A stretch of DNA of 34,517 nt from Alphaproteobacteria bacterium (GTDB lineage: Bacteria; Pseudomonadota; Alphaproteobacteria; Rhizobiales; Hyphomicrobiaceae), in assembly GCA_022600345.1 (NCBI GenBank), contig JAHZKP010000118.1, positions 1 through 34,517 on the forward strand, written 5' to 3'. Shown piece after piece: positions 9,954 through 16,948 of the stretch; position 1 is the stretch's first letter, and every line of letters starts with the position of its first letter. The notes beneath the pieces are model-generated. The model had not been told where the DNA came from. It saw nothing but the letters and a program-made list of their open reading frames with translations, and did no database searches. The translations under genes and the position numbers were made by a program.

Positions 9954-10184
9954 CAGGCTGTTAGGCTTTGGATTGGAACGAACGCCCTGGTCGATTTCCG
10001 CCCGCCTTTCTCTCCGGTTATGTCGGTTTCACACGGGTTCAGGCTTGCTGTCGGGCTGGACTATTCGGTCTGCGGTTTCGATTATTGCGGTTAGGCGCCT
10101 GGGTCGCTAAACTGTCGTTAGGAGTAAAGGGGGCGCGGCCAATCCGTTGGCTGGAAAAATTGTCTATTAATTCGGAGAACCTGA

Positions 10185-10667
10185 ATGACGAAAGCTGTGA
10201 AAGACGAACCCCGCCGTCTTTCTGCTGAAAACCCTCGTCTGCCTACTCAGCGGGAGGTGGAAAGCGCATCGTTGGCTGTGAGCATCCTGGCCCGTGCGCT
10301 GGCAGAAGCGGACGACCTTGTGCTTGATGTGCACAGTGATAGCGAAAATATCCAATTGCGGCTGCCACATGCTGTCGGCTCCAAGTTGATGGAGCTGTTG
10401 AGTCTTATCGCCCAGGGGGATTCCGTCACTCTGGTGCCTTACGGAGCAGAGTTGACCACGCAGCAAGCTGCAGATTTGCTGAATGTGTCGCGACCGCATC
10501 TCATTTCCTTGCTCGAAACCAGTGCGATAAATCATCATCGCGTGGGATCACATCGCAGGGTTTTGGCCCGGGACGTGTTCAAGTTCAAGGAACAGCGGGA
10601 TAGGGAACGTGAAGAAGGGCTTAGGCAATTGCAGCGCTTGGGCCAAGAGGCTGATGCCATCGAATGA
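10185..10667 (+). CDS. HTH (excisionase-like) DNA-binding protein, putative antitoxin
   Basis: The 160-aa protein has a helix-turn-helix of the excisionase/MerR type in its C-terminal half: LTTQQAADLLNVSRPHLISLL at about 88-108, followed by HHRVGSHRRVLARDV, the usual wing. An N-terminal domain of unknown fold and a highly charged C-terminal helix (EQRDREREEGLRQLQRL) frame it. The stop overlaps the start of a PIN-domain gene (ATGA), the usual arrangement of an antitoxin-toxin pair, so it probably neutralises that toxin and represses the operon. A GGAG ribosome-binding site precedes the ATG. Base composition is somewhat AT-richer than in the neighbours. Confidence 0.85.
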   Translation: MTKAVKDEPRRLSAENPRLPTQREVESASLAVSILARALAEADDLVLDVHSDSENIQLRLPHAVGSKLMELLSLIAQGDSVTLVPYGAELTTQQAADLLNVSRPHLISLLETSAINHHRVGSHRRVLARDVFKFKEQRDREREEGLRQLQRLGQEADAIE

Positions 10668-11242
10668 GCGAAGTATCAGATAGATTTGTTGCCGTACTCG
10701 ATGCAAACGTCCTGTTCCCATTCGGTGTGCGGGACGTTTTATTGTGGTTTACTCATGCCGGTCTATATCGCGCCAGGTGGTCGGAGCAAATTGTTGCCGA
10801 ATGGCATCGTTCGCTTGTCGCCAAAAGGCCGGGTGTAAAGGCAAGTGTCGAGCAACAGATCCAGGTGATGCGGAATGTGTTTCCCGAAGCCTGGGTGGCA
10901 GACTATGCAGACCTCGTCGAAGTGATTGAACTTCCAGATGTCGATGATCGTCATGTGCTTGCCGCAGCGATACGATGCGGTGCGCAAAATATCGTAACTG
11001 AGAATATAAAGCATTTTCCCAGTGAGGCGTTAGGGAAATACGATATTGAAGCTGTCACGGCCGATCATTTCCTGACGTGCACATTTGAGTTATATCCGCT
11101 TGAGGCGATGAAGGTCCTCAAGCTGATGCGGGTTGGATATCGATCGCCTGAGTACACGAAAACAGAATTCCTAAGGCACCTGATGAGAATTGGACTTGGC
11201 CAGTTGGCGTTGCGCGTCAAGGGACATATTGAACTTCTTTAA
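10664..11242 (+). CDS. PIN-domain protein, putative ribonuclease toxin
   Basis: The 192-aa protein has the acidic residues of a PIN nuclease: the first Asp in VAVLDANVLF (residue 13), Glu in EWHRSL (about 43), Asp in PDVDDRHVLAAAI (about 90-95) and VTEN (about 110). PIN toxins of the VapC class cut RNA in a Mg2+-dependent way. This protein is longer than classical VapC (about 130 aa) and has an extra basic C-terminal 60 residues. It overlaps its HTH partner gene by four bases and is convergent with rlmE only six bases away. The toxin role is inferred from family and gene order. Confidence 0.85.
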   Translation: MSEVSDRFVAVLDANVLFPFGVRDVLLWFTHAGLYRARWSEQIVAEWHRSLVAKRPGVKASVEQQIQVMRNVFPEAWVADYADLVEVIELPDVDDRHVLAAAIRCGAQNIVTENIKHFPSEALGKYDIEAVTADHFLTCTFELYPLEAMKVLKLMRVGYRSPEYTKTEFLRHLMRIGLGQLALRVKGHIELL

Positions 11243-11248
11243 TCCGTT

Positions 11249-12010
11249 TTATCCAGCACCGCGCCGATCGACTTCTTTCGTACCTGTTCCCCTGAACCCA
11301 GTGGCCAAAACATACAATTCGGCGGAATCCGCGCGGCTGGCGGGCGGTTTTACGTGGCGGACGGTTTTGAAATTCTTTTTCAGGACGTCGAGCAGTTCGC
11401 GCTCGGCGCCGCCCTGGAACACCTTGCATAAAAACGTGCCGCCTTCGGTCAGAACGTCGATGGCAAAGTGGGCTGCCATTTCGGCCAGTCCCATGATGCG
11501 CAGGTGGTCGGTGCGGGTGTGGCCAACCGTGGGGGCAGCCATGTCTGAGAGGACGACTTCGGCCTTGCCGTCGCGCATTCGTTCTTTCAAGCGGTCTTCG
11601 GCCTTGTCGTCGGTGAAGTCGAGTTCAAGGATCTCGACGCCGGGCAATGCTTCAACGCCCAGATAGTCGATGGCGACGACCTGACCTTTGCCATGGCCCT
11701 GACCTTCAATGGACTTGACGCGCTCGGCTGCGATCTGGCTCCAGCCGCCAGGTGCTGCGCCCAGATCAATGACGCGCTGGCCGGGTTTCAGGAAGCCGTG
11801 CTTGTCGTCGATCTCCATCAGCTTGTAGGCGGCGCGAGAGCGCATGCCCTCGCGTTTGGCGGCGGCGACGTAGGGGTCGTTTAGCTGGCGCTGCAGCCAG
11901 GCAGCCGATGAGGCGGTGCGTTTGCGCGCGGTTTTCACGCGCGTATGAAGTTGGCGCTGGCCGCCGCCGGGACCCTGCGCGCGTCCGCTGCCGCTGCTCT
12001 TCTTAGCCAT
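11249..12010 (-). CDS. rlmE: 23S rRNA (uridine-2'-O)-methyltransferase RlmE (FtsJ/RrmJ)
   Basis: This enzyme methylates the 2'-O of U2552 in the A-loop of 23S rRNA. The 253-aa protein has the SAM-binding [13 protein letters not shown] and the K-D-K-E catalytic set: Lys in [12 protein letters not shown], Asp in VLSDMAAP, Lys in FLCKVFQGG and Glu in SRADSAELY. Compared with E. coli RlmE (about 209 aa) it has a basic N-terminal extension of about 30 residues rich in Lys, Arg, Gly and Gln, common in alphaproteobacterial forms. The usual upstream neighbours are absent; it faces a toxin-antitoxin-like module. Confidence 0.95.
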   Translation of the reverse strand: MAKKSSGSGRAQGPGGGQRQLHTRVKTARKRTASSAAWLQRQLNDPYVAAAKREGMRSRAAYKLMEIDDKHGFLKPGQRVIDLGAAPGGWSQIAAERVKSIEGQGHGKGQVVAIDYLGVEALPGVEILELDFTDDKAEDRLKERMRDGKAEVVLSDMAAPTVGHTRTDHLRIMGLAEMAAHFAIDVLTEGGTFLCKVFQGGAERELLDVLKKNFKTVRHVKPPASRADSAELYVLATGFRGTGTKEVDRRGAG

Positions 12011-12215
12011 TGTTGCGTTGCTCTATCTATTTTCCCGAGCACTCTTCGTCGGGAGTGCCGGCGGGTGTTCATTGGACTGTGGGGAGGTATTGGTCATGCG
12101 TCAACCTGCCGAAGCGTAACGCGGTGGCTTGATCTCGCCTCATCGCGGGTGATCGGCTAAGTTGCGCTGGACGTTGAGAAATGACCATTCAAGTCTTGAA
12201 AAGCAAGGGCCTTAC

Positions 12216-13277
12216 ATGAACGAGATGACGAAGCCGGGTGAATTCGAAGTGGATCGGTCGACTTGGCCCGAAGATCATCCGCGCGTTAACTACGGCCGGA
12301 TTGGCGTTTTATTGCTTAATCTGGGCACGCCCGATGGCACCAGCTATTGGCCAATGCGGCGCTATCTTCATGAGTTCTTGTCCGACCGCCGGGTGATCGA
12401 GGAGCCGCGCTGGAAGTGGTGGCCGATCCTGAATTTGATCATCCTGACCAAACGCCCGACAAGCAAGGGCAAGGATTACGAGACGATCTGGAACAAGGAA
12501 CTCGACGAGGGGCCGCTGAAGACGATTACGCGCAATCAGGCCACTGCGCTGGCCGAGCGGCTGGCCGGGCATCCCGAGATTATTGTCGATTGGGCGATGC
12601 GGTATGCCAATCCGTCGACGGAAAGCCGGATCAAGTATCTGCAGGAGCAGGGATGCGAGAAGATCCTGTTGCTGCCGCTTTATCCGCAATATGCAGGGGC
12701 GACTTCGGCAACCGCCTGCGATCAGGCGTTTCGTGCGTTGATGAAAATGCGCTGGCAACCGGCGGTTCGCGTGGCACCTCGTTATCATGACGATCCGGCA
12801 TACATCGCAGCGATTGCGACTTCAATTGAGACGCATTTGAAGGTGATCGATTTCAAGCCCGACAAGTTGATTGCGACGTTCCACGGTATGCCGCAGAAGT
12901 ATCTGGACAAAGGCGACCCTTACCATTGCCAGTGCCAAAAGACCTCGCGGCTGGTCCGGGAACGTTTGGGGTGGCCGGAAGAAAATTGGCTGACGACATT
13001 TCAATCGCTGTTTGGCAACGACCCGTGGATCAGGCCTTATACCGATGAGACGGTGGAACGTCTGGCCAAGGAGGGGGTGAAAAATCTGACCCTGGTTGCG
13101 CCGGGGTTTTCGGCTGATTGCCTGGAGACGCTGGAAGAACTCGAAGTCGAGAACCGGGAAATTTTCGAAGAGCACGGCGGCGAGAAGTTTTCCTATGTAC
13201 CGGCGCTCAATGATAGCGAACTTGGGAACGGAGTTATCGAAACCATTGTGCGCCGTGAGTTGATGGGGTGGATTTGA
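12216..13277 (+). CDS. hemH: Ferrochelatase (HemH)
   Basis: Ferrochelatase inserts Fe2+ into protoporphyrin IX, the last step of protoheme synthesis, at the cytoplasmic membrane. The 353-aa protein has GVLLLNLGTPDG at the N-terminus, the catalytic His in ATFHGMPQKY (His223), and the conserved Glu in DCLETLEEL (Glu304). The ATG at 12216 gives the usual length; an in-frame upstream start at 12162 would add 18 residues without homology-like features. The following secreted-protein gene starts nine bases after the stop and is probably co-transcribed. Confidence 0.95.
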   Translation: MNEMTKPGEFEVDRSTWPEDHPRVNYGRIGVLLLNLGTPDGTSYWPMRRYLHEFLSDRRVIEEPRWKWWPILNLIILTKRPTSKGKDYETIWNKELDEGPLKTITRNQATALAERLAGHPEIIVDWAMRYANPSTESRIKYLQEQGCEKILLLPLYPQYAGATSATACDQAFRALMKMRWQPAVRVAPRYHDDPAYIAAIATSIETHLKVIDFKPDKLIATFHGMPQKYLDKGDPYHCQCQKTSRLVRERLGWPEENWLTTFQSLFGNDPWIRPYTDETVERLAKEGVKNLTLVAPGFSADCLETLEELEVENREIFEEHGGEKFSYVPALNDSELGNGVIETIVRRELMGWI

Positions 13278-13286
13278 GGTGAAGAA

Positions 13287-13715
13287 ATGAGATTTCCATC
13301 ATTGTTTTTCATTTTCCTGCTGGTCATCCCTGCTGTCGCCCATGGCGGTGATTTTCATCGTTTCAGAACGCCATCAGATAACATCCATTGCCTGGCGGAA
13401 GTAGCGACCGCGAAAAATGAATCTACTTACATTGCCTGCGATATCCGCAATACCAGCGGAAATCCGCCAGCACGCCCGCGTCCGAAGGATTGCGATCTGG
13501 ACTGGGGGCAGCGGTTCGAAGTGGGTAGCAACGGGAGCGCAGCGCTTATATGCGCGTCGGACTGGGTGGGGAGCGATACCAGCCCGGTCCTGGGGTATGG
13601 CAGCTCGCTGCGGTTTGGCCGCATTACCTGTTCGTCCTCCAAACGTGGCCTGGAGTGCAAGAACAAGGCGGGTGGTGGGTTCTTTTTGTCCCGCAAAGTG
13701 CAGCGGATTTTTTAG
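13287..13715 (+). CDS. Secreted protein, DUF6636-like
   Basis: The 142-aa product has a signal peptide (MRFPSLFFIFLLVIPAVAHG) and a mature part with FHRFRTPSDNIHCLAEV at its start, six cysteines and a C-terminal SSSKRGLECKNKAGGGFFLS. The F-x-S/T-P-S-x-N-I-x-C opening and G-L-x-C-x-N near the end match DUF6636-type periplasmic proteins of unknown role. Even cysteine spacing suggests disulfides in the periplasm. It follows hemH after nine bases with GAGGTGAAGAA in front of the ATG. Confidence 0.8.
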   Translation: MRFPSLFFIFLLVIPAVAHGGDFHRFRTPSDNIHCLAEVATAKNESTYIACDIRNTSGNPPARPRPKDCDLDWGQRFEVGSNGSAALICASDWVGSDTSPVLGYGSSLRFGRITCSSSKRGLECKNKAGGGFFLSRKVQRIF

Positions 13716-13931
13716 ATAGGGCTTCCGTTTTTCCTTTGTAGCAGTGCGGCCGCCGTTCGCGTTCTAATGGAATTAGAATTCGTTTTGGCAGGGGCCTGGG
13801 CCTGGTGTTTTAAGTTGGAGCGTGATGTTTTTTTGTTTTTTTCGATTCTGGGTCATTTTAATACTTCGTTAGCCATATCTTCACGGAACCTTTTCAGCTT
13901 TCGTCCTAAATGGGCCGCAGCATCCCCATAT

Positions 13932-13950
13932 AACCCTTGAAGGGTTTTTT
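13932..13950 (+). terminator. Rho-independent terminator-like hairpin upstream of SPFH gene
   Basis: A six-base-pair stem AACCCT/AGGGTT with a three-base loop (TGA) is followed by TTTT. It lies 216 bases after the secreted-protein gene and 37 bases before the SPFH gene, so it either ends the upstream transcript or acts as a leader hairpin for the SPFH operon. The AT-rich, T-rich stretch 13820-13880 just before it could hold a promoter. Confidence 0.6.
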
Positions 13951-13986
13951 GCGTTTGGGGGCTCGAAACTCAATTGGAGACGAACG

Positions 13987-14952
13987 ATGATTGGTGATTC
14001 CCTTGGCCTGTTGGGCCTTGTCATGATTTTGTTGGCTGCAGCAGCGCTGTGGTCGACAGTGAAGATGGTGCCGCAGGGCTACAATTATACGGTTGAGAAT
14101 TTCGGGCGTTATACGCGCACGTTGCAACCGGGTCTGCACATTCTGGTGCCGGTGGTGGAGCAGGTCGGGGCGCGCATGAACATGAAGGAACGTGTGCTCG
14201 ATATTCCGTCCCAGGACGTTATTACGCGCGACAACGCTATGGTGCGGGTCAACGGCGTCAACTTCTACCAGGTGCTGAACGCGGCCAAGGCTGCTTATGA
14301 AGTCGATTTGCTGGAAGAGTCGATTATCAACCTCACCTTGACCAACATCCGTACCGTCATGGGCTCCATGGACCTTGATGAGTTGTTGTCGAACCGCGAT
14401 CACATCAACGCGCAACTGTTGAGCGTTGTCGATGCGGCAACCGAATCGTGGGGTATCAAGGTCACGCGTATCGAGATCAAGGATATCGATCCACCGCGCG
14501 ACCTGGTCGACTCGATGGCCCGCCAGATGAAGGCTGAGCGTGAGAAGCGCGCGCAGATTCTGGAATCGGAAGGTTCGCGTCAGGCGGCGATCCTGGAAGC
14601 CGAAGGTGAGAAGCGTTCTGCTGTTCTGGAAGCCGAAGGTCGCCGTGAAGCTGCCTTCAAAGACGCAGAAGCTCGTGAACGTCAGGCCCAGGCCGAAGCC
14701 AAGGCAACGCAGATGGTCTCGGAAGCGATAGCGGCCGGCGATGTTCAGGCGATCAACTACTTTGTCGCCAACAATTACATGAAGGCACTCGAAAAACTGG
14801 CGACATCGCCCAACCAGAAGATCTTGATGATGCCGCTTGAAGCTTCTTCAGTGATCGGTTCGCTGGCGGGAATTACCGAGATCGCCAAGGAAACGTTCGG
14901 TAAAGACGATGATTCTGGAAACCGTCGCCGTGGTTCGGTGCCAAAGGTTTAA
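13987..14952 (+). CDS. SPFH/Band 7 membrane protein, QmcA/stomatin type
   Basis: The 321-aa protein has one N-terminal membrane segment (LGLLGLVMILLAAAALW), then a Band 7/SPFH domain (about 25-200) with VPQGYNYTVENFGRYTRTL, VITRDNAMVRVNGV and WGIKVTRIEIKDIDPP. An Ala/Glu-rich coiled coil (about 185-250) contains three near-identical 11-residue units of the type ILEAEGEKRSA, and a helical C-terminus follows. Family members oligomerise in membranes and organise protein quality control, usually with an NfeD partner. Here two NfeD-type genes follow, so the three probably form one operon. Confidence 0.93.
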   Translation: MIGDSLGLLGLVMILLAAAALWSTVKMVPQGYNYTVENFGRYTRTLQPGLHILVPVVEQVGARMNMKERVLDIPSQDVITRDNAMVRVNGVNFYQVLNAAKAAYEVDLLEESIINLTLTNIRTVMGSMDLDELLSNRDHINAQLLSVVDAATESWGIKVTRIEIKDIDPPRDLVDSMARQMKAEREKRAQILESEGSRQAAILEAEGEKRSAVLEAEGRREAAFKDAEARERQAQAEAKATQMVSEAIAAGDVQAINYFVANNYMKALEKLATSPNQKILMMPLEASSVIGSLAGITEIAKETFGKDDDSGNRRRGSVPKV

Positions 14953-15014
14953 TTGGACCCCGCGTCGAGGCGACGTTGCCCGCCTTTTCGGGGGCAGTCG
15001 CCAAATGGTCCCAG

Positions 15015-15038
15015 GCTCTCTCCCGGCGGGGAGGGAGC
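15015..15038 (+). terminator. Hairpin between SPFH and NfeD genes
   Basis: GCTCTCTCCC pairs with GGGAGGGAGC (one mismatch) around a four-base GGCG loop, followed by TTTGGG. The T tail is short, so it may act as a partial terminator or an mRNA stabiliser that sets the SPFH to NfeD expression ratio. Confidence 0.4.
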
Positions 15039-15090
15039 TTTGGGCTGCGCGGAGAAGAGCGGGTTCATGGGTTAGTTGGGAAGGGATACG

Positions 15091-15573
15091 ATGCAAGAGC
15101 TTTATGGATTGCTGAGTCAATTGGGCGGCTGGAACTGGGTGATTATTGCCTTGTTGCTGTTGTCTTTGGAAACGGTGCTGCCGGGCGTCCATTTCCTGTG
15201 GTTCGGGCTGGCGGCCTTTATCATCGGCATCGTTACCATTTCGCTTGGAGCGGTTGGGCCGGAATATGCCGAGGCCTTTGTCTGGCAGTTTCAGCTGATA
15301 TCGTTTGCTCTTGTGTCAATGGTGACGGTGTTCTTTGTGCGCCGTTATGCGTCTGTCAACGGAGCTGCCTCGACAGATGCGCCGTCGCTGAATGTGCGCG
15401 CTGAACAATATGTGGGGCGTGTGACGACAGTGGCGGTTGCCATTCAGGGCGGGCGTGGAAAGGTCAAGATCGGCGACAGCCTGTGGCAGGCCGAAGGTGC
15501 CGATGCGCCGGAAGGGACCCGGGTTCGCGTCACCGGTGTCAACGGCACGGTACTGGTTGTCAGCCCAGAGTGA
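15091..15573 (+). CDS. NfeD family membrane protein
   Basis: The 160-aa protein has an N-terminal region with two to three membrane segments (WVIIALLLLSLETVLPG, LWFGLAAFIIGIVTISLGA, FQLISFALVSMVTVFFV) and a C-terminal OB-fold of NfeD type (YVGRVTTVAVAIQGGRGKVKIGDSLW ... VRVTGVNGTVLVV, cited in parts). NfeD proteins partner SPFH proteins encoded next to them. The ATG at 15091 follows GGGAAGGGA. The frame is open five codons further upstream without start signals. Confidence 0.92.
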   Translation: MQELYGLLSQLGGWNWVIIALLLLSLETVLPGVHFLWFGLAAFIIGIVTISLGAVGPEYAEAFVWQFQLISFALVSMVTVFFVRRYASVNGAASTDAPSLNVRAEQYVGRVTTVAVAIQGGRGKVKIGDSLWQAEGADAPEGTRVRVTGVNGTVLVVSPE

Positions 15574-15601
15574 GGCGCTAACCGGGGAGCGGTGTTGAGC
15601 G

Positions 15602-16063
15602 ATGCCGATTGATGAGTCCGATAAGCCTGAGAGGGGGAGGCTGCCAGATGAAGTGTTCTGGTTGATCGGGACCTTGGGGCTTGTCTTGCCGTTTGTGGCT
15701 GTTGCACTCGGGGCGCTGGGCTTTTGGCGGCTGCTATCTGATGATTGGAGCGGGTGGTTGTTGCTGGTGGTTTCGGGCGGGTTATTCGCGCTGGACGTTG
15801 GAATTGATGTGTGGATGGCCAACCCGAACAACTCAATGTCGGATGTGCCCGATCTCAACCGGCCGGGCGCGCAGTATATCGGCCGGGTGGCTGCATTGAC
15901 GTCGGCCATCGACGCGGGGCGCGGCAAGGTTCGCCTTGGCGACACGGTGTGGGTCGTCGAAGGGCCGGATATGGCGGTGGGCGAGCGGGTTCGGGTTGTC
16001 GGTGTTGACGGCGTCGTGCTTCGCGTCGAGGCGGCGTCGAGCGACGCAGGAGATAACGCCTGA
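15602..16063 (+). CDS. Second NfeD-like protein (two TM segments plus OB fold)
   Basis: The 153-aa product has two membrane segments (LIGTLGLVLPFVAVALGALG and WSGWLLLVVSGGLFALDVG) and a C-terminal OB-like domain, AQYIGRVAALTSAIDAGRG then VRLGDTVWVVEGP and VRVVGVDGVVLRVE. This domain clearly parallels that of the preceding NfeD. The first protein's amphipathic N-terminal part is replaced by a charged leader (DESDKPERGRLPDE). It probably arose by duplication and divergence of the NfeD gene 28 bases upstream. It may offer an alternative partner for the SPFH protein. Confidence 0.82.
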   Translation: MPIDESDKPERGRLPDEVFWLIGTLGLVLPFVAVALGALGFWRLLSDDWSGWLLLVVSGGLFALDVGIDVWMANPNNSMSDVPDLNRPGAQYIGRVAALTSAIDAGRGKVRLGDTVWVVEGPDMAVGERVRVVGVDGVVLRVEAASSDAGDNA

Positions 16064-16180
16064 TCACAGCCGTGTCAGGCGCGCGTTATACGTTCCCTAT
16101 GGAACAGGTCTGTGGGCTGGTCCCCCCTAGTTTCCTGAAATCAGCCAAGCGCTGAAGCAAAGCAAACAGGAGACACCGTC

Positions 16181-16318
16181 ATGAAGACAATTTTCAAAGC
16201 AATCGCAGTTTCCGCAGTCGTCGCAGGCATGGCATCCGTTGGTGCGATTTCATCCGCGCAGGCGACGCCAAGCTGGGGCCCATACGGCATCCACCAGGAT
16301 GTGTTCCAGGGCGACTGA
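16181..16318 (+). CDS. 45-aa secreted peptide precursor
   Basis: An ATG with an excellent AGGAG ribosome-binding site (16168-16172, eight bases upstream) opens a 45-codon gene. Residues 1-28 form a textbook signal peptide (Lys-2, hydrophobic core AVSAVVAGMASVGAI, cleavage site SSAQA). The predicted mature peptide is only 17 residues, TPSWGPYGIHQDVFQGD. A strong intrinsic terminator follows 26 bases after the stop, so the gene is a compact monocistronic unit. I do not recognise the family. Good signals at both ends make chance unlikely. The role could be a secreted signal, a structural or cofactor-like peptide, or a residual leader. Confidence 0.75.
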   Translation: MKTIFKAIAVSAVVAGMASVGAISSAQATPSWGPYGIHQDVFQGD

Positions 16319-16344
16319 AATCTGAAATTCGACCGACTTAACTT

Positions 16345-16382
16345 GGACGGTTTGTCTTAATCGGCAGGCCGTCCCTTTTTTT
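16345..16382 (+). terminator. Strong Rho-independent terminator
   Basis: GGACGGTTTGTC pairs with GGCAGGCCGTCC over 12 positions (including G-T wobbles) around a six-base loop, followed by C and seven T residues. It directly ends the 45-aa secreted-peptide transcript. Confidence 0.85.
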
Positions 16383-16471
16383 GTGCAGCAATAGTCCGTC
16401 TCTTGATTGGGCTGGCGTGGGGTTTGCAATTCTTCAGTTGTTGAACAACGACTGTCCCAGGATGAGCCGCC

Positions 16472-16648
16472 ATGACCTACCGCCGCCGCACCACGACCGC
16501 AGAACTGACTGCGCGTGCTGTGCCATTCGTGCAGATGATGGTGATGTTTCCGGTGTTGATCGTTGCGGCCTATTGGATCAAATCGGCCTTGGGGATTGAC
16601 CTGATGGAGGGGCATTCCTTCCTCCACGACTGGCTGTACTGGGGCTGA
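16472..16648 (+). CDS. 58-aa single-span membrane protein
   Basis: This 58-codon frame has a basic N-terminus (MTYRRRTTT), one membrane span (FVQMMVMFPVLIVAAYWI) and a C-terminal tail GIDLMEGHSFLHDWLYWG rich in Trp and Tyr. Positive-inside topology puts the tail in the periplasm. AGGA lies about 11 bases upstream of the ATG. It sits between the terminator of the secreted-peptide gene and the HtrA gene. I do not recognise a named family. The sharp basic/hydrophobic/aromatic segmentation supports a real gene. Confidence 0.7.
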   Translation: MTYRRRTTTAELTARAVPFVQMMVMFPVLIVAAYWIKSALGIDLMEGHSFLHDWLYWG

Positions 16649-16948
16649 GCGGATTGTCATGCGTGCCGGCGTTCTGATACGGAATGCTTGCTGCCCGCTG
16701 TAGCCATTATGCCGTCAAGTGTTCGGCAATACCGCTGCCCGCTGCAAATTCAACCGCTTGGTTTCGTGTTTCAATGAGCCGGTGGGGCTGGGCGTTTGCT
16801 GTCACGCCCACTATGTTCTCTATCAAATCTTACGTTGGCCGCCCGTGAGCCTGCCGCATTCGCGGGGTTCTATGAAAGTGGGCTGGTTGCCGTTTTCCGG
16901 CGGCTTCGTGGGCGTTTCAGAATGTTGTTGGGGTTGAACAGGACACAG

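Noticed and set aside
16250-16660. 136-aa minus-strand ORF opposite the two small genes
   Set aside because: It overlaps the secreted-peptide gene, its terminator and the 58-aa membrane-protein gene, all of which have better signals on the plus strand, and its translation has no recognisable features.
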